From positions 15,902,297-15,966,296 of the forward strand of contig OU452206.1 of the NCBI GenBank assembly GCA_911728435.2: a stretch of 64,000 nucleotides of DNA, written 5' to 3'. The notes under the pieces were generated by a model, which was not told the origin of the DNA, searched no databases, and saw only the letters and a program-made list of their open reading frames with translations. The position numbers were made by a program, and so were the translations under genes. Origin of the DNA: Apoderus coryli. Taxonomy: Eukaryota; Arthropoda; Insecta; Coleoptera; Attelabidae. Below, piece by piece: positions 1 through 15,100 of this stretch. Position 1 is the stretch's first letter, and every line of letters begins with the position of its first letter.

Positions 1-127
1 GACGTTAAATGAGTATGTCGTATTTTTTTAAATTATAAGGTTAAGCATTATTCTAACCATCCATCAGTTCGCCTGGGCGTCAACATGTGAGAAAACCCGG
101 ATTACTATAAGTTTTATATGTTTCCAG

Positions 128-3100
128 AAGCGCCGCTTGTTGCAACAACAACAGCAACAACAAATCGTGATTCCGTCCAATGCCACAGCAGCTGACATAA
201 ACTCCATGCAAAACATCGACAATTTCCTCAACAACACAGTGGCACCGAATGTGTCACTGCAACGTTCCTCCAGTGTGCCTGAATCACAATTATCGCCCAC
301 ATACGGTAATCAGAACCAACGTACAACGAACCAACAACCATATTCACCACATTCACAATTAGCATCACCATTGGGACAGCAAAATTTTCCACAAACCACT
401 GTGGGTAATTATCCGCAGCCGAGATTGTCGCCTCAGTCGCAGTTCAATGCGCAATTGTCCCCTAGACAGGCGTATCCACAGACCAGCGTACAGAACACGA
501 ATTGGCAGCAGTCGAGGATTAGCGTTCAACAGAATCCGATGTTGAATGCACAATTGACTGTAAGTATCCAAAATAAAAATAAACCTGGAAAGAAAGCATT
601 TTTTGAGGAAGGGAACAAATAGTTTATAATATTCAAAAACATGACTTGCTAAGATTCAATGTTCAATGAGTTAAAGATACTGATTTACATTATCTAACGC
701 CTCTTCAATCTTTGATTTAAAAAAAAAACTTACGGTAACCTGTGTGTCATCTGCAAAAGCACTGAGTAACGCTGCACATTTAAGAATGTATAGGAAAAGT
801 GAAGAACTAAAGAGAAGCAGACCTAAAATAGATTCTTGCGGTCAACATATTTTTATAGACGAACTATCTAAAGGGAAAAAACCATAAAATCTTAAGTTTG
901 ACAGTCTATAATAAACAACTTATAGCCGGCAACACTGTAAATCTTTTTTGGGATTGTTTCAAATCTATAAAATCGGTGCGAGCCGCTGAGTTCTATAAGC
1001 TGCTAAAAACAATACTCAGAGGAGATAAAACCTTTGAGTTTTTTATTTCTGATCTGATTGAAGAGGGGAGGGGCTATAGTTTCTTTTACAGTTTTGATGG
1101 CCTTGAAATATTGACACATATATATGGTAATAAGATGTCAATTTAAGTTTGTCTTAAGTTAAAAGATGGCCTGCAATTTCCAGAGACCACCGCAGCAACC
1201 GCAACAACAAAGGAGTATTAACAGTCCGGGATCAGTTCCAACAAGAAATTCTCCGTATCCATCGGATCAATTCCCACCACCGACTTCACCAAATTCCCCA
1301 TTCAGCCAGAATCAGTACCTGAGATTACAACGGGCAAACAGTGTAACTACTACTACCAGCCAGATGCCAGGTAAATCGTTTGTTAGTTTATAATCATTAG
1401 AATGATTGATTTGATTTACTAATTTGATTTTCTTCATTTAGAGTTAATATGTTACCAAATTGAAGATCAATTTCGATTTATAGTAAAGAACCATAATTAT
1501 CAAATTCATTTAAAGTCTGGAAATTTGTTATTTTTTTAAGAATAAAGGATCTGAATTACGATACGTAGCTATAAAACACACCCATCCGCAGTTTTCTTCA
1601 ACAACAGGCGATGTGTCTTGTGAATAAAGATTCACTCTAACAGGCGGAAGAGGTTATAATAATAATATAATATATAACTTTATTGTCATAAAGAATTACA
1701 CTTTCTTGTAGACAAAGTCAGGTACTTAAAAAAAAAAATACAGTTACAAAATTACAACATATACACAAGTGTGCAATCATCATATCAAATAAATAAAAAA
1801 CAAAAATATAAATGTAAAATTACAAACATATACACATAACAATACAATAAACAATAGATCCATACAACAATACAAAACATGGGCACTACCAGACATAACA
1901 AACGTGAGCCCAACATAACAGTGTTAAGAAAAAAAAACTACCATGCATCGGAAAAGAAATCATCAAGATAATAGTAGGCTCTGTCAAGCAGCGTTCTTTT
2001 GACAGACCTTCTAAATTGCCTATAATTGTCCATGGCCGTTAAAGTTGGTGGCAAGTGATTATAAATTTTGCGGCTTTCATAAATGAGAGATCTCCTTGCT
2101 AAGGCTGATCGAGGTATAGGTAGGTGTGCGCGCTGGAGCAATCTTGTAGGATAACGGTGAGCAGATGGAGCAGACGAAGATATAATCTGCAAGTTTCTGT
2201 GCAGGAGACATACAGTTTCTAATATACATAATGAAGTGAGTGTCAATATTTGATGTTTCTTAAACAGTTCTCTACAACTTGCTCCTACAGCAACCCCAGA
2301 CAGATAGCGGATTACCCGTTTCTGTAAAATAAAGACACCTTTGAATAAAGCTCCACTGCATGAACCCCAGAAGGCTATACCGTATCTCAGATGTGATTCA
2401 ACTAGGGAAAAATAAGCGTTACGCGCAGCCTCCGATCCCAATGCCCACGCAACAACCCTTAACGCATAACAACCCGACGAAACTCTTCCACTCAACTGCC
2501 TCACATGTTCCTCAAATTTAAGTTTTATATCTATGTGAAGCCCAAGAAATTTAACACACTTAATATCTTCGATGGGATTGCTCTCCAGGATCAAGTCACT
2601 AAAGTCAAAATTAAAAGACAAGATATGCGTCTTTGCTATATTGAATGAAAGATAGTTACAATCACACCACTCCTTTAGTTCTATTAAATCACTCTCGTTT
2701 GATAACATCAACGTTCTCATTATCCCACAGGAGTGTTGTATCGTCCGCAAAGAGGGTAAACTTTCCCCGCAAGCCAATAGTTGTTATGTCATTAATATAA
2801 AGCAGAAACAGAATGGGTCCCAAAACAGACCCCTGGGGTACTCCGGAAGTTATATCTAAACTATTTGATGAGATTTGTTGAATTCTAACGAGCTGTTGGC
2901 GGTTGGTTAAATAGGATTACTGATACCTTTGGAATGCTTAAAGTTAGTCAGGTTTGTTTAACAAAACAAGCAATGTAGTGTCATCCAAGGCCCTTTTCTT
3001 CGATCCGCCATTAATTAGTGGTGCTCGGTCAGTAGCTGGTTATAATCGAGAATATGGCAGTCCTAGTACAGTTCGTCAATCGCGAAAGCATAGTGTTTGA

Positions 3101-6100
3101 CAGACTAACTCTCGACTTTGAAAGTTTCATGTCGATCTTGTTCCTATTATTTTGCGCGCAACGTTGAAGTTTTACAATAAGGGACTGATCAAAATTTTCG
3201 AAGAATTGATAGTAAAAATTTTTATATTGGATTGTAAAATTAAACATTTTCGAATATTTTAATGAACAAGAGGAATTTCCAACATTTTAATAAGAAATGT
3301 CACATTTGACAGGGCATTTTGTATATCATTTTTGGTTTTAAAAAAAGCAAAAACTAACTGCGTTATCCTAATTTCAACTAAGTATCCCTAATAAGAAAAA
3401 TTGTCCTTTTTTTAACACTTCTTTCTTTTTCTTGGGATTCGGGTTCTATTATTCTTTTAAAATATTTCTTATTTCATGTCAGTACAACCGTACAACGTTT
3501 CGGCTCATTCGCCTTCTTCAGGTACATTTCCTCTCTTAGCAACATCGCATTTAGTTTGGGTACAACAATTTAGTGTAGTGTAGTGTCCCTTTTTTACGAA
3601 CAGTGTAAATGTAAATTAGAGCATTCAAAAAAAGTTTGTTTACGCTGCCCAATCAACAGTCTCATTATTTTTTAATTAACTGGATTTAATTCAACGGAAA
3701 CGGAAAGCAATATAAACGACAACTAATTGATCTTCAATTTATAACATTTATTTGGTATTTTCCTGGGTACTTTGTATATTTAAGTTTCCATTATAGTAAT
3801 AGAATAGCCCATTAAATTATCACAAAAGCATGGTTTGAGTTTCTGCTATATATTTAAACAAAAAATATATATTAGTTGATTACTTTATAGACATAGAGGT
3901 ATTATTACATAATATTAGATAAGGCTCATTAATTTATTCTTTTGTTTTAATTTTTTTTAAAAATAATGATAAATATTTTAACGCCATTGGTTATAGTGAG
4001 AAAATTTTAATTGAAAGGTATATAATAATAATTATTACTTGCATGTTGGGTTTGTGACTTAGTTTCTTTAATAAATATTTGATATTCTTTTTGACTTGGT
4101 AGATTTAGTTAGTTACTTTGAATGAATGATCTATATTGAAAAAAGTATTGTAGTTTTTATCTCTATTCCTTTCTTTTTATTATAGGGACATATTTTACAT
4201 AAATAATAATTTAGAAACGTCGAATTACCTAAAAGCAAACACTCCACAACCTTTTGTGCATCCTGATGAGCACATTCTAGAATGCAAGCCTTTTCAAGGT
4301 CAAATAAGAAAATTTGTAGTCGCAAATAAGGTAACCTTATTTTGACACCGGAGCATGCGCATTTGATTTTAAAATAAGGTACATTTTATTAAGGATAGTG
4401 CTTGACGTAATAGAGAGTTATTGGAACTTTTAAATAGTGATTTGCACTATTAAGGATTCATCTTATTACTAACCTCGCTTTTAAATTGTTTAGATTTTTT
4501 TGAATATGTTATTTTGAACAATGTTTTGGACAGAAAATAAAACTAAAATCGGCCCGGAGTCCCGCAAAAGATATCAGTAAACCATAATAACAAAAATAAT
4601 GAAGTTATGTGAATTAAAACAAAACTAACTGCCAAAAATACGTTGCCATGAACGTCAAAATAAGGCAAATTTAAGGCCTGGTCTTATCCCTGCCCAAACA
4701 TCCTTATTAAGGTATTCCTTATTAGTCCCTGTCCAATCTACGTCCAATAACTCTCTATAAGTCAAGCACTATCCTTAATAAAATTTACGTTATTTTAAAA
4801 TTAAATGCGCATGCTCTAATGTCATAATAAGATTAACCTTAATACTGTACTGTGAATTTGTGTCCGTAAATATAAATGACTATGGTACTCTGACGAGCTC
4901 ATAATAAGTGCGAAACGAATTCGTCAGTATATGTCGACCCATGCCGCTGTCTGGTTCTACTGAATTAGACAAAATCCCTTGTGTAGCTATGCCACGAAGT
5001 TATTTTTCATATTATTTAAGATTTTTAGACACGGTAGAACTTTATAAAAAGAAAAACTTTTGAATTTTTTAGTTTGTTAGAATGGTCTCATACATGTTTT
5101 ATAAAAAATATAAAAAAAAATCCATTTATTTTTGAAGATTTTTGGCACGGCAGAACCTAATAAATAGAAAACCCTTTGATTTTTTTTTTTTTTGGTTTGT
5201 TAGAATGGTCTCATATTTTTTTTATACAGGGTGGCTCAAAAAATTTATTTGATCAGGTTTTCATCTATTTTCTCAAAGTGAAAATTTAAATTTTTCTATA
5301 TTTTTCAGTTCTACGCTTATGGTATACTAAAAACCATATTTTTACCCAAATAAGCTTGTTTATTATCTAACTAGTAGGGTAGTAAAGGAAGAAATTTTCC
5401 TAGTAAATTTTTATTACACAACTACATATTATAAATCACCTTAAGAATTTCTTTTAATCGCCCGATAGAGAAGATACATATAAATCAGCGCCAATGTTAC
5501 CGATCCATGGAAAAGTGCTGCTACAAATGATTATTACGGAATTTATCGGAAAAAATTGCTCCGCATGTAAATATTCGAATTGAGGATTATTTGTAAATTG
5601 TTTGTTGCATTTACTGGGGGTTGTAGAAGTAGATCCATGATGTGATAGAATTCGCAATGATTGACGCATCTATCTATATTTATTGAAGGAATTAAGTCAG
5701 GTTTTCTATATAATATTAGAGATTTAGCGAATTTTCTATTATAACTTCATAAAAAAAGTAGATAAGTAACAACATCAGAACCACAATGTTAGACAATGCG
5801 GTGGCGTATATGTTTTACAGGTGGGCTGGGCTCTCCACGCCCCTACTCTGGCAGAGACCATCTCCCACCCCCACATCCCTATCCCACAATTCCCCCACCT
5901 TCACAACAACAACCACCACCACACCATATGATGTACCAACAACAACAACCACAACAAGACACCTCATCGTCCGCCCAGTATTGTTATGATCAAGCGTTGG
6001 GTTACAATAATGGCCCTGATAGTAGAACGGCCCGTGGGCCTCCCATTGTACCACAACCTCCTCCTCACACGCTACAGCAGCAGGGTAAGTTGTTCTACTC

Positions 6101-9100
6101 CGTCATCCTCATGAGTATACGAGGATGAAATCCAGCGCTGGTATTCATACATCATGATGATATGCTATCATTATAGGGGCACTATACGCGATGTACTTAA
6201 TACACCATTAATATTTTCTCATGGATCATTTTGTCAGAATAAATTGTAATATTAACGCGTTCGTGAAATGGGGATTTGCCAAAACGCATGACACTATTTA
6301 AACATTTCAAATATATGTATAAGTTGCAAGTAGTTTTAGAATGCTTCATCCGTGAAAAAAAAACCCTGGGGCCATGATGTCGAATAGTAAAAGTGCTTAA
6401 AACATGGCATTATCTTTTGTTAATTTAATGTAAACGAGTAATTATAACTAGTTTTTGAACTTGATACGGATATGGAATTTCTGCTGTCATCCTCCCATTC
6501 TTCGCCACTAACTTCCTGGGGGTTAATATCGCCCATACATTGTGCCAAGTCGTCCATAGTCTGGAAACTTCTGCAATAAAATTTGGATCTGCAATATCTT
6601 TGTCGCTGCTGGAAGATTCCGCCTGATATGATTCGCTCTCCCCCGTACTTCTTCCATAAGTTTGCGTTAACCTATTCTCTTCTTGAGGGTCCATTTCGTC
6701 TAAAGCTGGTGTAAATCCATATCTACTGTGCACCAAAGCCGCACAAAGCTGGTAGCGCGGTTTCTATTTGCTCGATAGAGTCTGCAAATTCACTTGTTTT
6801 CATGATCTCCTTGTAAACCCATATGTTCCCACCTCATCAAACCGTCCAAATAGTTGCGTTTTTCGACGAAACAACTTGGCGCGTATAAAACCCCTAATTC
6901 GCTATCATAACTGCAGTTATGTTTGCTTTGCTACGATTTCTCTCTTTGGCTTATCAAATAAATAGCCTTAGCATGCTCCCATGATGGTTTTCCATGTTTT
7001 AATATAAAAGATTAAAATGACTTCAGGACTATCCCAAAAAACGGTCGCTGGATATACTCATGGACCCTCATATCTCTCCCACACTTTAATTCGACGTTTG
7101 CCATGCACCATTTTGTGTACTTGAGCAATGTTATCGTTGGTAATTGCAGATCTAGAACGCCCCCAACGTTCTTAGTTTCCCAAGCTGCTACGCCAATCAA
7201 ATTCAGCTGCCCAAAATTTCTTGATAGTAAATGACCGTGCCAAGTCCCGGAACTAGTCTTTGACTATAGTAAACAAATACTTGATGACTGCTCGAAAACC
7301 CATATTGAAATATACGAGTTTTGGGTGCGTTTAAAATGGGATAACCTGAACTGTAACAATTTATTCTGACAACTTAAAAAAAACATTTTTTTTTCATAAT
7401 CACTTTCATATACATCGCACTCATAATCAGCACATAATGTGTCTAACAAAACAAATTCATTTTTAATAATAAAAAAATAAATTAGATTGAAAACATACAT
7501 ACATTTTACATGTGCTAGTCTAAAAGCATTTTTCTAATGTTGTGCTAAAACAAACATCACCTGATGGGGGAAATATAATAAAGAAACCATTTTAATGTAT
7601 CCACAATCATCCTTTTTCCTGATTCCTAAAATTGTAACTTATTTAATCCTTGTCATTTAATTTATGTAAATCATTTTTATGTTTTCATGATGCTTTTATT
7701 TGTTATATTTGTCTTTTAACAACTGTTTTGTTGCATGCTTATTGTATTAGTAATTATTGTAATTTGAATGTTTGCATGATGGTTTTGGGTTATTAATTGG
7801 AAATTTAGTAATATTAATTTGTACAATACGTTTTGTACGAAATTACATACACTTTGAAAGAATTAAAACAATATAGTGATATATATTGTTTGACTTGTTT
7901 CAGATTACTCGTCCATCATCAGTGGGTTCCTTAACTCACTGATGACGGACGTGTAGTCCGAAACATGTCTGGCTACTGTTAAGATAAAGAGTTATAACAC
8001 ATATTTCGTCAAGTTATCCATTATTATGTGAACACGATTAACAGATATTTCTTGTAGCTATTTATCACACAAGTCGAGCGATAATAAGACCCGACCAACC
8101 AAGCTATCGGATCATTATAATAATAATAAAGGCCTTTATTTTTTTTTATATTCGGCGAGTTTCAGTTCAATCATGGCCAATGGCCATGATTGTCTGTTCA
8201 GCTAACCCAAATCGCAAATAAGATTATCGCCAAAAGTATTTCTGCTGCTAAATCCACGCCTCTGCTGTTCATATTACATACCCTAATTTGCCAAAAAACT
8301 TTACTATTGTATGTCTAATACGACTACTGATGATGAATTATTTAGAAAGTCGAAACATGTTAGATAAAAGTGATATTAATTATTCACTCCTCTTTCATTT
8401 GATGAAGTGGTAGCTCTTCGTTTTAGACGTGATATAACGTGAACTGTTGTTCGTTCGCTATTATCTTCTAAACCTCAATAACTAAATGAATTACTTCTTC
8501 AGGTGTATCAGGGAGTGGTCCCACTTCGGAATTTGTGCGACAAGAATTGCGAGCAGTAGTTGGTGCACGTACAGCCCAAACTCAACCAAATATCAGCAGA
8601 GCACCACCCACACAATTGCTCAATCAACAATCGGTGCCGGATCTGGATGCGCTTGGTATTCATTTTGAAATGCCACCAGGTATGTTATGATTCACTTTAA
8701 TTTATTAGTGATTAGTAATAAAACGAAGCAGCACTATATAATTTGTAAACGGTGCAATTTGAAAAACTAGTGCCTTGTTCGTCGTTCGATTAACTTTATG
8801 ATTTAAAAATTAATGACGCCCAAATATTTGCTCTTGTGCACATTCAGTCCAGTGTTTGGCAGCTTCTAAAAATAAAAAAGAAGAGGAAATATTCTTTCAA
8901 GTATGTATCGGATGGCAAAACATCGTCAACGCAACTGGGTCTCTATGGAATGCCTCAATCTATCTCCCAACACCTCCCCGTATGCTGTAAGGCTCCGATT
9001 TTGATACGAATCGAGCAGATGAGACACCTTTTTGAAACATAATGTTTCGTCCGCAAGTTCGGGCGTTCTAGAGGAATTTACTCAAGCAGATATGTCATAC

Positions 9101-12100
9101 CTTTGTCGATAACGTTTTCCATGCAGTATTATGATGACAGATGACTCCTCTTTTGAATGAAGCGATGATGCTGCATTTGCATTGAGGCTCTACCTATAAC
9201 ACTTCTAAAATCTTCGTGTTTTATTTAGTTTTCATACAGTTTTATCAATAAACTAATCTAAAAAATCTACGCGACTTAATTTAATAAAAGGGCAAAAGTT
9301 TTTCAATTGAAATTTCAAGATTACAATTTGTTATGAATTTTCTTTATTTTTTCGTGATTAAATTACCATTTAACGAAAAAGATATTTTTTAAAATCTTTT
9401 CTTTGTATAGCACTGCTTTGTTTGATTTAGGTCGTATCTGTTTTATTTTCCAAATTTCTTCCTAATTAGTTTGAAAATGAAATAGATTATACTCTGGGAA
9501 CTAACTTATTATAGAGATGGATAATCAATATACGCGTTGAAATTTTCTTTATATCTGATGAAATGTTATCAGCGTTGTCAAACATTTTTGGTAAATCGTG
9601 TCTATTGTTATTAATATTTATTAGAAGTAATAATCATTTTTAACATATTATTAATTTAGGTATAGAAAGTATAATGTAGAATAATTGTTCGCATTAATTA
9701 AACGTAATACGAAATGATTTATAGACTACTATTTGTTAAAAATGAATTGAAGTTATTTGTTTTTACTTAATTACTGTGTAATATATTACTAATTATTGTG
9801 CTTATTAGCTTTTATTATTAACTTATGCACTAGCTTTTAATTTGGCAATAAATACAGAATATTCATATTATAGAAGTGATTGTCCATTTTTATTTGTGGA
9901 GCAGACATATTTTCGTTTTATCTTTAAATAAATATCCATTCTTATACCTACAAAATGGAAGAAAAAATAAATGGAACCCTAAAAACATTTTAATATAAAA
10001 GGTCTCTATTATTTATACAAATAAAGGAACTTTTTGGATTTTGCGAGTGGGACCTCTTCAACGGGTGAGTGTCCCCCCAAAATTTAAATAGTGAAAGTAT
10101 GTCGCATGATAACTGAGGGTATTTTTATTCTATTGTTAAAACTTTGCTCGATATTTATACAAGAATGACGTTACTTGCTTTGTACAGTTCATCAATTATG
10201 TGTGTCGTATAGAATTCTATTGTTCGCTACAATTCTACATCTGGGGCACTCTGCGCTACAACGCGACCATAATAGTCGATTCGAAGCGTTAGCTATGGAC
10301 GTATGGAATTCTACAATATCGCCAGTATAACCTAAGTTTCCATAGTTTTCCCAAAAAGAGGGTTGTTGTAGGTGCGGTTTGTATTTTTCGTGGAATAATT
10401 TTTAATAATATTATTATTATTAGTTCAGACAGTAAGCGGTGAAACCGATGAGACTGTCGCCCGATTTGTAAAAGATAAAACTCGGCTCAGTGCATAAAAA
10501 CACGACGATTTACTATAACGAGTAGTGGACCATGCAGCTGCCCCGATCTTTAAGCGTAATGTCCAGTCTGTTCTTATAACTATTCACTGTTGGCGCTGAT
10601 ACAACCTCCTCCGACATATCATTCCACGCATATACCACTCTATTTGATAGAAAGTTAGTTAAGTTCAAAGCTCTTAGCCGATCTTCATATGGCAGGTGGC
10701 ACAGCGCTTGTGGAAGCTTGGTAAATCTTCTCTAAACTCTCTCCAAAGCCTCAATATCCTTAACAAAATAAGGAGACCATACACTATTGGCATATTCCAG
10801 GCCCGGCCTGACAAACGACTTGTACAGGTTCAGAACCATGTCATTGTACCAACCACAATTTGTTGGCCTTTTTCACTACCGCCGAGACATGGATTTCCCA
10901 TTTTAAATCATTGGTAATAATCACGCCGAGATCCTTTTGCTGGAGAGTTGGTCTTAATTCGTGTCCACCAAGGGTGTAGGACATTTCGGGGTTATTTGGT
11001 CCCAAATGGAGGACTGTACATTTATCCAAATTCAAACTCATCAGCCAAGTTGATGACCAAGTCATCACTCTGTCGAGATCGGTCTGGAACACCTCAGCAC
11101 TCTGCAGCGGATCACAAAACAGTTTAGAGTCATCAGCAAAGAAACTTGTATTTGCATTTATATTTTCCGTCAGATCCGATATGTAAACCAGGAACAACAG
11201 CGCGCCCAACACCGAACCCTGAGGCACCCCGCTGTGGACCGGCAGTCTACGCGAAATCGAACCATTCGCCCTAACCTGGAAACTTCTTCCTCTAAGGAAA
11301 CCCTCAATCCATCGCAGGAGTTCTCCGCGAATACCATAATGTTCCAGCTTCAATAGCAGACGAGCGAATGGCACCTTATCAAATGCCTTCTCCAAGTCCA
11401 GGTACACCACATCAGTAGGCTGACCATCATCGTTCTGTTTGGTCAACAAGTTAAGACATTCCAGCAGATTTGACTCCACTGATCTTCCCGGCATAAATCC
11501 ATGTTGTTTGTTAGGAATAACGTTTGACTGCAGTAAAAATGGAGTCATTGCCTTCGTAATAATTTTCTCCATGCATTTGCACAGGGCACAAGTCAAACTA
11601 ATTGGTCTATAATTTTCAGCATTGTATTTGTTCCCTTTCTTATAAATTGGTATGACTATTGCATTCGACCACCCATCTGGCAGGGTTCCGGTGTTAAAAC
11701 AATTCTGCATTGCTCTTGTTAAAGGTTGCAACAGTGGTTCAATGCATCTCTGGAGGAAAACCGGTGGGATCTCGTCCGGACCCGGGCTGGAGTCAGTCTT
11801 CAGTACTGTGATAGCCTCCCTCACGTCGTTGTTTGTAAAATTGACAGTTGCCATTGATTGACGGTTCCGGGTGTTTTGCGGTAGTGTAGGCATGTTACAG
11901 GTCACTTCACTGGTGAAAACACTGCTAAACTGATCAGCGAACGTATCAGCGACTTCCATTGAACTTATTATCATTTCGTTGGTAACGTTACTTCTCAGTG
12001 AAAAGGTTGCAACATTTGAGTTCAACGATCTTCGTAATATTCCTATACACCTTTCCACACAGTTTCTTGTTTGAACATGTGCTTGTGTATAACGGCTTTC

Positions 12101-15100
12101 TGGAGAATCTGGAGGTAAATTCTCAATATGGGTTCAAGAGGATAGCCTTGAGAACAATAAAATCACTGATCATTAAACAAGCAAATAAAATATATAAAAA
12201 AACGAATTCCAAGATCCTAAAAATGCCGAAGCGTGGTCAACGGCAACACAGTTGTGGTTAAAGTGACTCTCGCTTTCTAAATAGAATTCAATAGCGAAAT
12301 CGACAGGTACATAGCTATACAAGCGCAGAGTTCCGCCGCAGTACTTTTTCTTTTACAATATTCGATGCTTCTAATAACAAAAATATCACAGTTTCCTTAT
12401 TTTTTTGATAATAAAAGCGTGATTTCTCGTCATTACTTCTACTTACTTATAGTTAAGACTTAAATTGTCTGATATTCGGTATTTTTGCGTCGATTTTTTT
12501 GATTTAAGTATATTTAACATCTAATTTTATTCGCTTGGAACTATAATTTTTTGCTTTACTAATTCAAACATATTATTTTAAAGTAGTAGTCCATATTGAA
12601 GTGGAGTAGAATGATATGTTCTTGAAATAAAAGGCGACTTTCACGAAACAAATTTAGTAGATTTCTCTAAAAATTATCAACCAAACATGTTTCGGAGCAC
12701 CAGGGTCCATCATCAGTGCTTAGTAAAATTACAAAAAAAATATTTCATGATTATTGTTATAATTTATGTTGTATTAGGAGAAATGCACTAATTCATTACG
12801 TGAAAAAAACTGTTTTATGTTAAAATGAATCACATATTCTTAATATTTTGTTAAACCATTAAAAAATTTTTGTCAAAAACTAAAGGGAAATACTTTTTTA
12901 TATTAAAAAAGTGTGATGATGGAGCCTGCAGCGGAACTCTGTACGCCATATAGCGATTAGAGATCACTTTCTTTATGCCATTTTATACCCTGTACCACCG
13001 ATCAGTAGAATACGAACTAGCTAAATAGGTTCAAAAAGTGATTCTGGACATATTTAGCTCGTTCGTATTTCGCCGATTGTCGTTATAGAGTATAAAATAG
13101 CTTAAAGACAGTGATCTCTAATCGCTATATGGCTTACAGAGTTCAGCTGCTGGTGCTCCGATATATGAGCAATTTTTAGAGAAATCTATTAAATTTGTTT
13201 CGTGGACATTTATTTCAAGAAAATATCAAACATATTAGTCTATAATAGCTGAGAATAATTATTTATAGTAAAAATCGCAATGCTTTTGTAAATATCATAG
13301 ATTGTATTTACTGGTATTTTCAATAAATTACATTTAATCCATAATATGCTTCTGTGACTTGGGATTATTGCTTACTGCTTTTTGTCTTTTGTAATTAATA
13401 GAGTTAACTACTAAAAATGTTTGATAACAAACTCAATGATCAAGTTCTAAAATGTTAATATTTGTTAGTGAACATTTTTCCTTTCAATATTAAAGTTAAA
13501 ATTCAATACACGGAAAATGGAGAATGGTTTTAAGTGATTTTTTGATAACAACAAATACAACGCAATTTTAATTTCGTAAAAATAAAGAGGTTCCCGTTAA
13601 CGATGAGTGGTGCTCGGTATGACAGTTACCCCATCTAATACGAGGCATGTTTTTTAAGTAAGTACCGTTTTGGAATTAAAAAAAGACGTGCAAAGAAATC
13701 ACAATAATTTTATTTTTACATGAAAGCCTGTACCTTAATCTACTTTTCTACATAATTTCCGTGAATATTGAGACACTTGTCATAACGTGGCACCAGTTTT
13801 TGAATACCCTCCTCATAAAATTCTGCCGCCTGACTTGTTAACCACTGTATCACAAATGTTTTGACTTCGATATCGTCTTGAAGACGCTGACCACCCAGGT
13901 GTTTCTTCAAGTGCAGGAACAAATGGTAGTCGCTGGGCGCCAGATCAGGGCTGTATGGAGGATGATCTAGAGTTTCCCATTTAAAAGATTTGATGAGATC
14001 TTTGGTCCGATTAGCAAAACGATACACTTACTGAACTTGCCACGTCTTTTGTTCTGGATTGCACGACGCAGATTGTTCAATGTCTCACAATAAGACGCTG
14101 CCTTGATTGTCTCATTACGAGGCAGAAACTCCACTAGGAATACTCCTGTACTGTCCCAAAAAACTGTGCACATGATTTTCCGGGCAGAAATTGTTTGCTT
14201 AAACTTCACTCTTTTGGGTGATGATGAATGTCGCCATTCCATGGATTGTTGTTTCGATTCTGGTGTGACGTAGGCCACCCATATTTCGTCACCAGTAACA
14301 ATTTGGTCTAAAAAATCTTCACCTTCATTGTGGTACCGCTCAAGGAAAGTCAATGCACTGCCTAAACGTTGGGTTTTGTGCAAATCCGTCAACATTTTTG
14401 GAACCCAACGTGAACACAATTTCCGGTAATTCAAGTTCTCGGTCACAATGCGATACAAAAAACTACGAGAATATTGAGGAAAGCAGTCGCACATTGATGA
14501 AATTGTAAAGCGTCTGTTTTCTCTCACCTTTTCCTCCACTTTCTGCACCAAATCTTCATTAACGACTGAAGAACGCCCACTCCGTTCTTCATCATGCACA
14601 TTTGTGCGGCCATCTTTAAATGCTCTCACCAATTTCCTTACCATTCCATCACTCATAATGTTTTGTCCGTAAACTTCACAGATCTCACGATGAATATCGA
14701 TCAGTTTTACGCCTTTAGCACTAAGAAATCGTATAACAGCCCGTACTTCACAATCGGCGGGACTCACGATTGTCGGAGGCATCTTAAATACTCAGTAAAC
14801 AACGTATACAATGAGGAATCAGACTGTAATGGCGTCAGTGCGTAGACAAGAGATGTAGGTAACCAGCGCGCATGCGCGGAACGCCGACCGTAGCGCTGCG
14901 GCGGCGGAATCGCAAAACGGTACTTACTAAAAAAACGTGCCTCGTACATCAATATAGCGACGTTTATAAGGATAAAAGGAATTGTAAACACTATCTCGTT
15001 CTAAATACAATTTTCCAACTCTTTTAAGATTTAGATTATACTAACGAATAGTTTTGATTCCTGTGTCTATTTATTGATTGATATTGATCAGGAAGTGAAT

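Larger units (their letters stand above)
1371..5820. other. taiman intron holding a LINE, a hammerhead motif and a foldback MITE
   Basis: A 4.45-kb intron. Besides the LINE, the hammerhead motif at 3.5 kb and the foldback at 4.3-4.85 kb listed separately, 2900-3470, 3550-4320 and 4850-5820 are AT-rich with no coding signal. A TACAGGGTGG motif at 5225 is shared with many other repeats in the window. Confidence 0.6.
6085..8502. other. taiman intron with transposon relics and two hammerhead motifs
   Basis: A 2.4-kb intron. A minus-strand open frame at 6425-6736 is rich in Ser/Glu and looks like decayed coding sequence, but no domain is recognisable. A mariner-like relic lies near 7.1 kb and hammerhead motifs at 7.93-7.98 and 8.31-8.37 kb. 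The rest is AT-rich. Confidence 0.55.

Noticed and set aside
5815..6054. Minus-strand open frame opposite the taiman proline/glutamine-rich exon
   Set aside because: It is the complement of a low-complexity coding exon with correct splice sites and phase on the plus strand.
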